From positions 372,001-436,000 of the forward strand of contig NZ_CP139145.1 of assembly GCF_034048115.1 (NCBI RefSeq): a stretch of 64,000 nucleotides of DNA, in the 5' to 3' direction. A program made the translations under genes and the position numbers. The notes under the pieces are model-generated. The model was given only the letters and a program-made list of their open reading frames with translations, searched no databases and was not told the DNA's origin. The DNA comes from Pseudarthrobacter sp. IC2-21 (lineage in GTDB: Bacteria; Actinomycetota; Actinomycetes; Actinomycetales; Micrococcaceae). This document shows positions 1-8,784 of the stretch, piece after piece (within the stretch, counting starts at the first letter, position 1; each line of letters begins with the position of its first letter).

Positions 1-476
1 ACCGGAAAGTCAGCGGAACGGTACGCCTCGAACAGCACGTCCTCGCAGGCGATTTTGTCCCGTGAATACTGCCAGAACGGGTTCTTCAACGGCGTGGATT
101 CCAGGATCGGCAGCCGGGCGGGCGGCTTTTGGTATGCCGATGCTGTGCTGATGAAGACGTATTGGCCGGTCCGGCCGCGGAAGAGCTCCACGCTGGCCCG
201 CGCCTGGTCCGGGGTGAAGGTGATGAAGTCGGCGACGGAGTCGAACGTCCGTCCGGCAAGTGCGCCCCGTACAGCCTCCGGGTCGCGGATGTCTGCCTGC
301 AGCACTTCCGCGCCGTCGGGCACCGGTTTGCCGGACTGTCCGCGGTTGAGGATTGTCACGCGGTGGCCGAGCACGACGGCGTGTTGGGCCGCTGCCGCGC
401 TGATTACCCCGGTGCCGCCGAGGAAGAGGAGGTTCCGTGGTGCCGCAGTACCGGCGTTAGGGCCAAATGCCGTCAC
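1..476 (-). CDS. NAD-dependent epimerase/dehydratase (extended SDR), truncated at window edge
   Basis: The gene runs off the left edge of the window; about 158 N-terminal residues are visible. The N-terminus carries a Rossmann nucleotide-binding motif (LFLGGTGVIS, near residue 20). Further on there is a YxxxK active-site signature in the context QYSRDK, near residue 137. The protein therefore belongs to the extended short-chain dehydrogenase superfamily, acting on NAD(P) and probably a sugar or related substrate; the specific reaction cannot be read from this part. The GTG start at 476 overlaps the TGA stop of the upstream aldo/keto reductase (GTGA), so the two genes are probably translationally coupled. 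A second in-frame GTG lies at 479. Confidence 0.85.
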   Translation of the reverse strand, partial: MTAFGPNAGTAAPRNLLFLGGTGVISAAAAQHAVVLGHRVTILNRGQSGKPVPDGAEVLQADIRDPEAVRGALAGRTFDSVADFITFTPDQARASVELFRGRTGQYVFISTASAYQKPPARLPILESTPLKNPFWQYSRDKIACEDVLFEAYRSADFP

Positions 477-1444
477 CACGCGTAATCCTCCGGAGCGGGT
501 CGGTGGCCCGGGAAGATCACATCGAGTTTCTTGAGTGCTGCGTCATCGAGCCTGACATCCAAAGCACGGATGGCGGCGTCGAGCTGTTCCTGCGTCCGCG
601 GACCCACGATCGGTGCGGTTACGCCGGGCTGGTGGAGCAGCCAGGCAAGGGCGACGTCCCCGGGTTCGTGTCCCAGCTCGTCCGCGAAGTCTTCGAACTG
701 CTGGATCTGTTCCCGATGGCTCTTCAGCGTCTCCAGGGCCCGCCCCTCCATGCGCCGGACGCCGGCGCGTTCCTTCTTCAGCACCCCGCCGAGGAGGCCG
801 CCCTGAAGCGGGGACCAGGGGATCAGGCCCAGCCCGTACTGCTGTGCTGCCGGAAGGACCTCAAGTTCAACTTCGCGGCGGATCAGGTTGTAGATGGACT
901 GCTCGCTGACCAGCCCGGTGTAGTTCCGGCGTCGTGCCGCTTCCTGTGCCTGGGCGATGTGCCAGCCGGCGAAGTTGCTGCTGCCCGAGTACAGGATTTT
1001 GCCTTGCTGGACGGCGACCTCGATGGCCTGCCAGATCTCGTCCCACGGGGTGTCCCGGTCGATGTGGTGGAACTGGTAGACGTCCACGTAATCCGTCTGC
1101 AGACGCTTGAGGCTGGCATCCAATGCTCGCCGGATGTTGAGCGCGGACAACCTGGACTCGTTGGGGCGGTCCGTCATGGTGCCGTACAGCTTCGTGGCCA
1201 GAACGGTGCGTTCCCGTCGCTCAACACCTGCGGCGAACCAGCGGCCGAGGATCTCCTCCGTCCAGCCACGGTGACCGGCGCCGCCGTACACGTTGGCGGT
1301 GTCAAGGAAATTGATGCCGGCGTCCAGTGCGGAATCCATGATCCTGTGAGCGTCGGGTTCGTCAGTGTGCGGGCCAAAGTTCATGGTGCCGAGGCAGAGC
1401 CGGGACACTTTCAGGCCGGAACGTCCAAGATGGGTGTACTCCAT
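473..1444 (-). CDS. aldo/keto reductase (YajO/YccK-like family)
   Basis: This 323-residue cytosolic NADPH-dependent oxidoreductase has the (beta/alpha)8 AKR fold. The AKR catalytic tetrad is readable: Asp48 and Tyr53 (DTANVYG), Lys85 (ATKLYG) and His126 (QFHH). The N-terminal EYTHLGRSGLKVSRLCLGTM is typical of this subfamily. I chose the ATG at 1444 because GAGGA lies five bases upstream; an in-frame start at 1474 lacks a comparable site. The gene ends in a GTGA overlap with the downstream SDR, suggesting a two-gene transcript. The physiological substrate is unknown, and AKRs of this type are often detoxifying aldehyde or ketone reductases. Confidence 0.92.
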   Translation of the reverse strand: MEYTHLGRSGLKVSRLCLGTMNFGPHTDEPDAHRIMDSALDAGINFLDTANVYGGAGHRGWTEEILGRWFAAGVERRERTVLATKLYGTMTDRPNESRLSALNIRRALDASLKRLQTDYVDVYQFHHIDRDTPWDEIWQAIEVAVQQGKILYSGSSNFAGWHIAQAQEAARRRNYTGLVSEQSIYNLIRREVELEVLPAAQQYGLGLIPWSPLQGGLLGGVLKKERAGVRRMEGRALETLKSHREQIQQFEDFADELGHEPGDVALAWLLHQPGVTAPIVGPRTQEQLDAAIRALDVRLDDAALKKLDVIFPGHRPAPEDYAW

Positions 1445-1528
1445 GGGGTCCTCACTGTCCGGAGAGGGTTTCACAAGGTGCAGGCACCGGGGCCTGCCGG
1501 ACTGATCCGGCAGGCCCGGGCCGGTGTT

Positions 1529-2350
1529 CTAGAACTGCGTGAAAGCTGCGACGGCGGGATCCGCACCGATGCGCGCACCCCGCTCGAGGGCGGTGATTGA
1601 GGCGATTTCGTCGTCGGTCAGTCCCAGGGACGTGGCTGCGAAGTTCTCGCGCATGCGTGCCGAGTCAGCTGACTTGGGAATGACGATGGTGCCGGCCGCA
1701 AGGTGCCAGGCCAGGACCACCTGGGCCGTGGTGGCATGGTGGGCCTGAGCAGCCGCCGTGACGGCATTTCCGTTCAGGTCCCCACCCTGGCCGAGGGGGC
1801 TGTAGGCCTCCACGGCGATCCCGAGGGCGCGGCTCTTGGCGGCCAGGTCCGCCTGCTGGAAGCTGGGGTGGAGCTCGATCTGGTTCACGGCCGGAACCAC
1901 GTCGCTGGATTCTAGCAGCGTGTCCAGGTGCTCAGCCAGGAAGTTGGAGACACCGATCGCCCGGAGCTGCTCACCTGCGTACAGGTGCTCCATCTCCTTC
2001 CACGCCTGGACGAAGAGTCCCTGTGACGGAACGGGCCAGTGGATGAGGTAGAGGTCCAGGAAGTCCAGCCCCAGCGCCTTGAGGCTGTCCTGGAACGCGT
2101 CCTGAACCCGGCCCTGATCGCCGTTGCGGAGCTTGGTGGTGATGAAGAGTTCCTCGCGCGGAATTCCGGAAGCTGCGATTGCTGCACCGACGCCGGCCTC
2201 GTTGCGGTAGGCGGCGGCGGTGTCGATGTGGCGGTAGCCGGCTTCGAGGGCGTCCTCGACGATTCGCTGGGTGTCTTCCGGGGGCACCTGGAAAACGCCG
2301 AAGCCGAGCTGGGGAATGTTGACGCCATTATTCAGCGAAATGTCAGTCAT
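1529..2350 (-). CDS. aldo/keto reductase (2,5-diketo-D-gluconate reductase-like)
   Basis: A 273-residue AKR of the DkgA/DkgB type. It reduces aldehydes or ketones with NADPH in the cytosol. Catalytic residues are Asp43 and Tyr48 (HIDTAAAYRNE), Lys73 (TTKLRN) and His104 (YLIHWP), all standard for this family. The sequence IPKSADSARMRENF near the C-terminus is the usual cofactor 2'-phosphate-binding segment. The start at 2350 is supported by GAGGAG eight bases upstream. It precedes the other reductase on the same strand with an 84-base gap, so the two reductases and the SDR may form one transcript. Substrate is not determined. Confidence 0.92.
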   Translation of the reverse strand: MTDISLNNGVNIPQLGFGVFQVPPEDTQRIVEDALEAGYRHIDTAAAYRNEAGVGAAIAASGIPREELFITTKLRNGDQGRVQDAFQDSLKALGLDFLDLYLIHWPVPSQGLFVQAWKEMEHLYAGEQLRAIGVSNFLAEHLDTLLESSDVVPAVNQIELHPSFQQADLAAKSRALGIAVEAYSPLGQGGDLNGNAVTAAAQAHHATTAQVVLAWHLAAGTIVIPKSADSARMRENFAATSLGLTDDEIASITALERGARIGADPAVAAFTQF

Positions 2351-2563
2351 GGATGACTCCTCTGTTGCTGCAAGGCTGCTTCCTGGGGCATGGCCGCACT
2401 GGAAGCCGCTTTCGGAAATGTTCCACGTACGAGCCTATGCACTTTTCCGGTCCGCGTCTGCCACAACGCCGCCCGCGGGCAGTCCGCCACAGGCGCCACA
2501 CGTGTCTCACCCACCGCACGCGGCGGACGCGCCGGCGAGTTACACACCGAGGGCCGTTAAACA

Positions 2564-2594
2564 CTGATGGCCGCGCCGGGGGCGCGGCCATCAG
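2564..2594 (-). terminator. hairpin terminator after dodecin
   Basis: Perfect 14-bp inverted repeat (CTGATGGCCGCGCC and its complement) with a 3-base loop, lying 26 bases past the dodecin stop codon on the minus strand. No long T tract follows. The rest of 2351-2619 is the promoter region of the aldo/keto reductase, with no convincing gene. Confidence 0.6.
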
Positions 2595-2619
2595 GTGTGC
2601 ACATCAGCTCAGGGCGGAC

Positions 2620-2829
2620 TCAGCCTTCGTGGCGGAAGCCCAGTTTGACCCGCACCTGCCAATCGGCGATTTTGCCGTCGGTGAGATGGCCGCGGATTTC
2701 CTTGACTTCGAACCAGTCAAGGTTGCGCAGGGTTTTGCTGGCTTCAGCGATGCCGTTGCGGACTGCTGCGTCAACGCCTTCTTCGGAGGTGCCAACAATT
2801 TCGGTAATGCTGTACGTGTGATTGGACAA
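2620..2829 (-). CDS. dodecin family flavin-binding protein
   Basis: This 69-residue protein has the single beta-alpha-beta-beta dodecin fold. Dodecins assemble into hollow dodecamers that bind and store flavins. Diagnostic sequence includes HTYSITEIVGTS at the N-terminus and LDWFEVKEIRGHLTDG in the middle; the Trp in DWFEV is the flavin-stacking position. The start is a TTG at 2829 with GAGGAG eleven bases upstream; no ATG or GTG fits the family length of about 68-70 residues. The gene is transcribed alone and followed by a strong hairpin. It is easily missed because longer open frames in another phase cover it. Confidence 0.88.
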   Translation of the reverse strand: MSNHTYSITEIVGTSEEGVDAAVRNGIAEASKTLRNLDWFEVKEIRGHLTDGKIADWQVRVKLGFRHEG

Positions 2830-2944
2830 CTTCGCTCCTCGTGATCGCCGTCGATTCCCGGTTGCGGGCCGTCCTTGAACCCTAGTGGCGATTTCCGGGC
2901 GTGGCCATAGCCCGGGGCGTGGAGTTGTTGCGGGCGGGAGGACT

Positions 2945-3649
2945 TTACGGCGCTTGAAGGACCAGGTTCTTGAGGTCGTCCAAGGTTTGCTGCATGTGGG
3001 AATCCATGGCCTCGCGCGCTTTGGCGGGGTTACGCGCTTCCAGCGCTTCGGCGATGCGCTGGTGGTGGCCGATGGCGTGTTCCTGGATGGTCCGCACGGC
3101 TGAGGTTTCCGCACGGCGTTTTTCGAGCACGCGCTGCAGGGGCTCGAAGAGGACGGCAACAAAGACATTTTCCGAGGCACGGAGAATGAGGTCGTGGAAG
3201 GCGAGGTCGGCCTCCACAAAGGCGCCGACGTCGTTGACCTGGTGGGCTGCCCGCATGGCTGCGACATTGCTGAAGAGCGCCTGGATGTCGGCTTCGCCGA
3301 TGCGGGTGGCGGCGAGTTCGCATGCCCCGGTCTCCAGCATCCTTCGGAGCTCGATGAGCTGCACGGAGGCCACGGCCTCGTTCTGGCCCTCGGAGGCGGC
3401 ACGCAGTACGGCCTCCAGGGACGCCCAGCGGTTCAGGGGGTTCACAAACGTGCCGCGGCCGCGTTCCACACTCAGGATCCGCTGCGCCTCGAGGGTTTTC
3501 ATCGCCTCGCGCACGGTCATGCGGCTGACCTCGTGCTTTGCGCTCAGTTCCAGCTCGCCGGGCACGCTGGAACCGGGCGGAAATTCCCCGGCAATGATGC
3601 GGTCCAGCAGTTCGTCAGCCACCACGCCAACCAGTGATTTCCGTGCCAT
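2945..3649 (-). CDS. FadR-subfamily GntR transcriptional regulator
   Basis: A 234-residue regulator with an N-terminal winged helix-turn-helix (residues about 8-75, including VPGELELSAKHEVSRMTVREAM) and a C-terminal all-helical FCD ligand-binding domain. The start at 3649 (MARKSLVG) has GGGGGA just upstream; the frame is open further but runs through the operator region. It is divergent from the four-carbon acid-sugar operon, and two GT-N3-AC sites lie between them. It therefore probably represses that operon and itself, with a pathway intermediate as inducer. The ligand is not identifiable from sequence. Confidence 0.9.
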   Translation of the reverse strand: MARKSLVGVVADELLDRIIAGEFPPGSSVPGELELSAKHEVSRMTVREAMKTLEAQRILSVERGRGTFVNPLNRWASLEAVLRAASEGQNEAVASVQLIELRRMLETGACELAATRIGEADIQALFSNVAAMRAAHQVNDVGAFVEADLAFHDLILRASENVFVAVLFEPLQRVLEKRRAETSAVRTIQEHAIGHHQRIAEALEARNPAKAREAMDSHMQQTLDDLKNLVLQAP

Positions 3650-3675
3650 TGATCCCCCTTTGCCTCCGTTGCCGG

Positions 3676-3688
3676 ACGTCTGACAAGT
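3676..3688. promoter_or_regulatory. candidate FadR-type operator, site 1
   Basis: ACGTCTGACAAGT contains the GT-N3-AC core recognised by FadR-subfamily GntR proteins. It sits 27 bases upstream of the regulator start, fitting autoregulation. It shares GTC-TGAC, read on the other strand as GTCAGAC, with site 2. Confidence 0.5.
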
Positions 3689-3733
3689 GTACTTGCGGGT
3701 TTGGATGTGCTGTGCCACACTATTTCAAATGTT

Positions 3734-3748
3734 AGATGTCAGACATCT
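3734..3748. promoter_or_regulatory. candidate FadR-type operator, site 2
   Basis: AGATGTCAGACATCT is an inverted repeat with perfect 7-base arms around one central base and a GT-N3-AC core. It lies 43 bases upstream of the kinase start, well placed to block transcription of the catabolic operon. Confidence 0.65.
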
Positions 3749-3790
3749 TACAGTTAGCTTAATACCCCAAACATCACAACGGAGTGCACA

Positions 3791-5311
3791 GTGACGCTAG
3801 AAGCAGACCTCCTGGCCGCCTTCCCGGCCGAAGTCCGGATTCCCGCCCGCCTCGTGGCAGATGCCGTGGCCGCCTCCAGCGCCGAAACGCCCCGCATGCT
3901 GGTAGTGCTCGACGACGACCCCACCGGCACGCAGTCCGTTGCGGATCTGCCGGTGCTCACCCGCTGGGACGTTGAGGACTTCATCTGGGCCTTTGGCCAG
4001 TCCAAGCCCGCCGTCTACGTGCTGACCAACACCCGGAGCCTGGACCCCGCCGAGGCTGCCGCCCGCAACGAGGAGGTGGTCCGCAACGCCCTGGCGGCCG
4101 CCGGTTCCGGCCTGCGGCTGGGCTTCGTGAGCCGCAGCGATTCCACCCTCCGAGGCCACTACCCCCTTGAACCGGACGTCATCGCCGCAACGGTGGCTGA
4201 GGTCAGCGGCGAAGCGACTGACGGCGTCGTCCTGGTTCCCGCGTTCCCCGACGCCGGACGCGTGACCATCGGCGGCGTGCACTACACCCGCGGAACGGGC
4301 GCCGAGACCGGAACACTCACCCCGGCCGCGGAGACCGAATTCGCCAAGGACGCCAGCTTTGGGTACAAAAACTCCGAGCTGGCCAAGTACGTCGAGGAAA
4401 AGTCGAAGGGCCGCTTCGCGGCGGAGTCGGTGATCGTCCTGGACCTGAACATCATCCGTGCCGGCGCGGCCAGCGCAGGCACCGCAGCAAACCCCGACGG
4501 CGACCCTGCCGTCAGTGCCGGCATCAGCGCCCACGCCATCGCTGACGCCGTCGCTCCCGCCACCAACTCCACGCCCATCGTGGCTGACATCGTCACCGAA
4601 GATGACCTCCGCGTGCTGTCGCTGGGCCTGGAAGAGGCCGAACGGCGCGGCAAGAAGCTGCTGTACCGGGTAGGCCCCCCGTTCGGCCGGGCCAGGATCG
4701 GCCAGGACATCCGCACGGAGCTGAGCGGCGCCGAAGCCTACGCCGGCAACACCCCTTCGGAGGCAGGCGGCCTCATTGTTGTGGGCTCGCATGTGGGTGT
4801 CACTACCCGCCAGCTCAAGGCCCTCACTGAACAGCACAGTGCCGCGCGGACCGTTGAGATCGACGTCGAAAAGCTGCTTGCCGCCGAAACCGAAGCGGCT
4901 GCAGACTCCTACCTTGACCAGACCGTCAACACCGTGGTGGACGCACTCCACAGCGGAGACGTCATCGTCCACACCAGCCGCCTGCTCATCAAAACTGACG
5001 ACGCCGCCGAAAGCCTCCGGATCGCCCGCACCGTATCCGCCGCCGTCGTGGCCGTGGTCAACCGGACCCTCAAGACCTTCCCGCCCCGGTTCGTCATCGC
5101 CAAGGGTGGCATCACATCTTCGGACGTCGCCGCGCACGGCCTGGAAATCCGGCACGCCATTGTCCGCGGCCCCATGCTGCCGGGCATCGTCTCGCTCTGG
5201 GAACCGGTGGACGGCCCCGCCAAGGGCATCCCGTACATCGTCTTCGCCGGCAACGTGGGCGATGACCAGTCCCTCGCCGACGTCACCCGCAAGCTCAGCA
5301 ACACTTTTTAG
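3791..5311 (+). CDS. four-carbon acid sugar kinase family protein (DUF1537, OtnK/DtnK-like)
   Basis: A 506-residue ATP-dependent kinase of the DUF1537 family, which phosphorylates oxo-tetronates or tetronates in acid-sugar catabolism. The N-terminal motif VVLDDDPTGTQ (residues 38-48) is the family's substrate-binding signature, and the C-terminal half contains the glycine-rich nucleotide-binding segment (KGGITSSDVA). It is longer than typical OtnK proteins (about 420 residues), with an Ala/Gly-rich insertion near residues 220-250. The GTG start at 3791 has GGAG eight bases upstream. It is the first gene of an operon with a dehydrogenase, permease and aldolase. The exact stereoisomer used is unknown. 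Confidence 0.9.
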   Translation: MTLEADLLAAFPAEVRIPARLVADAVAASSAETPRMLVVLDDDPTGTQSVADLPVLTRWDVEDFIWAFGQSKPAVYVLTNTRSLDPAEAAARNEEVVRNALAAAGSGLRLGFVSRSDSTLRGHYPLEPDVIAATVAEVSGEATDGVVLVPAFPDAGRVTIGGVHYTRGTGAETGTLTPAAETEFAKDASFGYKNSELAKYVEEKSKGRFAAESVIVLDLNIIRAGAASAGTAANPDGDPAVSAGISAHAIADAVAPATNSTPIVADIVTEDDLRVLSLGLEEAERRGKKLLYRVGPPFGRARIGQDIRTELSGAEAYAGNTPSEAGGLIVVGSHVGVTTRQLKALTEQHSAARTVEIDVEKLLAAETEAAADSYLDQTVNTVVDALHSGDVIVHTSRLLIKTDDAAESLRIARTVSAAVVAVVNRTLKTFPPRFVIAKGGITSSDVAAHGLEIRHAIVRGPMLPGIVSLWEPVDGPAKGIPYIVFAGNVGDDQSLADVTRKLSNTF

Positions 5312-5393
5312 TCCCCACCGGCTCCCAACCCTCGCAAGCTCGGGCCGGGTCCCTCGCCAGAGTGGGCCCACCCAAAATTCAATGGAGAACACC

Positions 5394-6293
5394 ATGACCA
5401 GCAACTACACCGTCACCGTCCTGGGCCTCGGCGCCATGGGCCTGCCCATGGCCACCCGCCTGGCATCCCAGCTGACCGTCCACGGCTTCGACATCGCCGA
5501 GCCGCGCCTGAAGCTCGCCGAAGAAGCCGGCATCGCCACCTTCAGCACCGCCCGCGACGCCGCCAAGGGCGCCGACGCCCTGCTCCTCGCGGTCCGCAAC
5601 GGCGAACAGCTCAACGATGTCCTCTTCGGTGCGAACGGCGTGGCCTCCGTGCTGGAGCCGGGCGCCGTCGTGATCCTCGGCAGTACTGTAGGCACCGAAG
5701 CCATCCCTGCCACCGTGGCCAAGCTGGCCGAATACGGCGTCGAACTCGTGGACGCCCCGCTCTCAGGCGGCCCCAAGCGCGCCGGTGAAGGCGACCTGCT
5801 GATCGTCGTCGGCGCGTCCCCCGAAGCACGCGAAAAGGCGAACCCGGCCCTGGAACTCCTCGCCTCCACCCTCACCGTGGTGGGCGACAAGCCCGGCGAC
5901 GGCCAGGCCCTGAAGACCGTCAACCAGCTCCTCTGCGGCGTTCACATCGCCGCTGCCGCCGAGGCCATGGCCCTCGCCGACGCCCTCGGCCTGGACCAGG
6001 CCAAAACCCTTGCCGCCCTCGAAGCCGGTGCCGCAGGTTCCTTTATGCTCTCCAACCGCGGCCCGCGCATCCTCGAGGCCTACACCGAAGACGGCGCCGA
6101 GGTCCTCTCCCGCCTGGACATCTTCGTCAAGGACATGGGCATCGTCGGCAAGGCCACCCGCGCCGCCGGCCTGGCAGCCCCCGTTGCTGCCGCCGCCGAA
6201 CAGCTCTACCTCCTCGGCCAGGCCCAGGGCCTCGCCGCCGCAGACGACTCCGCCGTCATCAAAGTGGTCGCTCCCACCAGGCGCACCGCCTAA
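5394..6293 (+). CDS. NAD(P)-dependent oxidoreductase, 3-hydroxyisobutyrate dehydrogenase family (LtnD-like)
   Basis: A 299-residue beta-hydroxyacid dehydrogenase. The N-terminal Rossmann motif is GLGAMG (residues 11-16), the substrate motif is DAPLSGGPKRA (120-130), and the catalytic lysine is Lys174 in GQALKTVNQLL. Family members oxidise beta-hydroxyacids such as tartronate semialdehyde, hydroxyisobutyrate or L-threonate. Placement between a DUF1537 kinase and a GntP permease suggests oxidation of an imported tetronate (inference from the LtnD pathway). The ATG at 5394 is preceded by GGAGA; another in-frame ATG lies at 5382. The 82-base gap after the kinase contains no separate promoter that I can defend. 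Confidence 0.9.
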   Translation: MTSNYTVTVLGLGAMGLPMATRLASQLTVHGFDIAEPRLKLAEEAGIATFSTARDAAKGADALLLAVRNGEQLNDVLFGANGVASVLEPGAVVILGSTVGTEAIPATVAKLAEYGVELVDAPLSGGPKRAGEGDLLIVVGASPEAREKANPALELLASTLTVVGDKPGDGQALKTVNQLLCGVHIAAAAEAMALADALGLDQAKTLAALEAGAAGSFMLSNRGPRILEAYTEDGAEVLSRLDIFVKDMGIVGKATRAAGLAAPVAAAAEQLYLLGQAQGLAAADDSAVIKVVAPTRRTA

Positions 6294-6442
6294 GTACCTC
6301 CTGAAAGACGTACGACGACGGCGTTCCCCCTTCCGTCGTCGTCGTACGCACTGTAGTTCCAACGCCCTAGCCCCGGCAGAAATATTTAGAGACCCGTCAG
6401 CCCGTCTTCTGGAAGACTGGCTTGTCAAAGGAGACACCCGCA

Positions 6443-7909
6443 ATGAACCCCCTGATCAATTCGCTGATGGTGGGGGCTGCCGACGCCCCAGCCATCAAAC
6501 CCGCAGTGGAGCTGGGTACCCCGCTGCTCCTCACCATCGCTGCCGTGGGTGTTGCCCTCCTGCTGGTGATGATCATCCGCTTCAAGATTCAGGCCTTCGT
6601 GGCTCTGCTGACGGTCAGCATCCTGGTCGCCGTGGCTGCGACCATTCCGCTGCAGGACGTCTTCACCGTAGTCTCCAGCGGCGTGGGGAGCACGATGGGC
6701 AAAGTGGCAATCCTGATTGCCCTCGGCGCTGTGCTGGGCCGGATGATTGAAGTGTCCGGTGGCGTCCAGTCCCTCGCCGACCACTTCACCCGCAAGCTTG
6801 GCGCCAAGCGGGTTGCCGTGGCACTGACCGCCGTCGGGTTCCTGGTGGCCATCCCGGTCTTCTTCGAGGTGGGCATCATTGTGCTGGTGCCCATCGTCTA
6901 CGCCTTTGCCAAGATCGCCAAGGTGCATCCGGTCAAGTTCGGCCTACCCATGGCCGGCATCATGCTCTCCATCCACGTCGCCGTCCCGCCGCACCCCGGA
7001 ATTGTTGCCGGTGCCGGCGTGCTTGGTGCCGACATCGGACTGATCGCCCTGATCTCGCTGGTGATCTGCGTGCCGCTCGGTTTCCTGTCCTACTGGGTGG
7101 CCTCCATCATGAACCGCAAGGACTACGAACTGCTGCCCGCCGTGAAGACCCAGGTGGAAGAGTTCGGGACCAAGTCGCTCGTGAAGGTGGGTCACGACGG
7201 ACCCGGTGCCGCCGGCATCGCCCCGCCGCGTCCAGCGTTGATCATTTTCCTGATTGCAGCGCCCATCGTGCAGATCCTGCTCGGAACCCTGGGTACCCTC
7301 ATCCTCCCCAAAGCCAGCCCCTGGTACGGCGTGGCCGCGTTCATCGGTAACCCGTTCCTCGCACTCCTGGTGGCTGTGGCGTTGTCCTTCTTCCTCCTCG
7401 CCGTCCGGCGCCACTGGTCTCTGAGGGAAACGGGTGAAATCTTCGAGGGCGCCCTTCCGCCCATCGCCTCCATCCTGATGGTGGTAGCTGCCGGCGGTGT
7501 CTTCGGCAACGTGCTGCAGGTCTCCGGCATCGGCGGCGCGCTGTCCAAGACCCTGGACACGCTGGGAGTACCCCTGCTGCTGCTTGGTTTCATCATCTCG
7601 CTGGCCCTGCGCGCCGCACAGGGTTCGGCAACGGTCGCGATCGTCACCACCACAGGCCTGCTGAGCGCTGCGGTCAGCAGCGGCGGCTACACCCCGGCGC
7701 AGATCGCGGTCATCGTCATTGCCATCGGTTTCGGTGCCTTAGGTCTCTCCCACGTGACGGATGCAGGGTTCTGGGTGGTGGTGCGCTACTACGGCCTCAC
7801 CGTTTCGGACGGACTCAGGACCTGGACCGTCCTCACCACCATCCTGGGCGTTGCAGGCTTCCTGCTGACCTACGTTGCCTGGATCCTCGTGGGCGGGCTG
7901 GGCGTCTGA
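6443..7909 (+). CDS. GntP family gluconate/organic-acid:H+ symporter
   Basis: A 488-residue integral membrane protein with about 12-14 hydrophobic segments along its whole length. Family signatures are IALGAVLGRMIEVSGG near the first third and RAAQGSATVAIVTTTGLL near the C-terminus. GntP permeases import gluconate and other sugar acids with protons. In this operon it is the likely uptake system for a four-carbon sugar acid. The start at 6443 has AGGAGA upstream; an in-frame TTG at 6422 is less likely. The 149-base leader before it includes a hairpin-like run (ACGACGACGG around 6311 and CGTCGTCGT around 6333), possibly an mRNA processing or attenuation element. Confidence 0.93.
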   Translation: MNPLINSLMVGAADAPAIKPAVELGTPLLLTIAAVGVALLLVMIIRFKIQAFVALLTVSILVAVAATIPLQDVFTVVSSGVGSTMGKVAILIALGAVLGRMIEVSGGVQSLADHFTRKLGAKRVAVALTAVGFLVAIPVFFEVGIIVLVPIVYAFAKIAKVHPVKFGLPMAGIMLSIHVAVPPHPGIVAGAGVLGADIGLIALISLVICVPLGFLSYWVASIMNRKDYELLPAVKTQVEEFGTKSLVKVGHDGPGAAGIAPPRPALIIFLIAAPIVQILLGTLGTLILPKASPWYGVAAFIGNPFLALLVAVALSFFLLAVRRHWSLRETGEIFEGALPPIASILMVVAAGGVFGNVLQVSGIGGALSKTLDTLGVPLLLLGFIISLALRAAQGSATVAIVTTTGLLSAAVSSGGYTPAQIAVIVIAIGFGALGLSHVTDAGFWVVVRYYGLTVSDGLRTWTVLTTILGVAGFLLTYVAWILVGGLGV

Positions 7910-8760
7910 TGCGCACCCGGCTCGACCACCTGGTCATCACAGCCCTGCAGGAGGGTTCGGCCGTCCCCGCGTTCACCTGCTACGACTTCACTACTGCCCT
8001 GGCCGTGGTGGGCGCCGCAGAGGACGCCGGACGGGGCGCCATCCTGCTGGTGGCCCCGAAAACGGCCGCCACGAGCAACGGCCCCCGGCTGATCGCCGCC
8101 CTCCGCGGCCTGGCCGATGCCGCCTCCGTCCCGGTAGCCGTCCAGCTGGACCACGCTGCGGACCTGAACGTCATGGCCGACGCCGTCGCGGCAGGGGCGG
8201 ATTCCGTCCTCGCGGACGGTTCGGCCCTCCCGTATGAGGACAACATCGCGCTGGTCCGGGCGGCCCGTGCCCTGCTGGGTGCCGAGGTGGTGCTTGAAGC
8301 CGAACTTGGTGGCCTGGCCGGGGACGAGGACCGGGCCTTCGGCGCCGACTCCGCCGGCGCGGACGTGGCCGGGCTGACGGACTCCGCCCAGGTGGAGGAC
8401 TTCGTGGCCCGGACCGGCGCGCAGCTGCTGGCCGTTGCGGTCGGAAACGTACACGGCAAATACAAAGGCGAGCCGCAGCTGCGCTGGGACGTCCTCCAGG
8501 ACATTGCAGTGCGGACCCACATTCCGCTGGTGCTCCACGGCGCGTCCGGCATTCCCGCGGACGAGCTGGTGAAGGCGGCGGCCATGAATGTGGGCAAGGT
8601 GAACTTCAACACCGAGCTCCGCACGGGCGTGCTGTCCACGCTCCAGGAGCAGCTGCCGCCACACCGGGCCGACGGCGAGAACCTTCAGGGCCTCCTGGCC
8701 CACTGGAACACCTCTGCCGCGGATTTCGCGGGCGCGGCGTTGGGCATGCTCACCCGCTGA
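7909..8760 (+). CDS. class II (zinc) ketose-bisphosphate aldolase family protein
   Basis: A 283-residue zinc-dependent aldolase of the FbaA/KbaY/GatY superfamily. Catalytic Asp81 and zinc ligand His82 are in VQLDHA, Glu132 in EAELGG, and zinc ligands His182 and His210 in GNVHGKY and VLHGASG. All expected metal and catalytic residues are present. The ATG overlaps the permease stop by one base (TGATG). Context suggests that it performs the last step of acid-sugar breakdown, giving a triose phosphate. Known tetronate pathways use an unrelated OtnC enzyme here, so the exact reaction is open; tagatose- or fructose-bisphosphate cleavage is the alternative. Confidence 0.88.
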   Translation: MRTRLDHLVITALQEGSAVPAFTCYDFTTALAVVGAAEDAGRGAILLVAPKTAATSNGPRLIAALRGLADAASVPVAVQLDHAADLNVMADAVAAGADSVLADGSALPYEDNIALVRAARALLGAEVVLEAELGGLAGDEDRAFGADSAGADVAGLTDSAQVEDFVARTGAQLLAVAVGNVHGKYKGEPQLRWDVLQDIAVRTHIPLVLHGASGIPADELVKAAAMNVGKVNFNTELRTGVLSTLQEQLPPHRADGENLQGLLAHWNTSAADFAGAALGMLTR

Positions 8761-8784
8761 ACGGATCGCGGGGGACAGGGAGGC

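Noticed and set aside
3797..5404. 535-residue open frame on the minus strand opposite the acid-sugar kinase
   Set aside because: Gly/Val/His-rich composition with no family motif, directly antisense to a clear DUF1537 gene; typical of GC-rich antisense frames.
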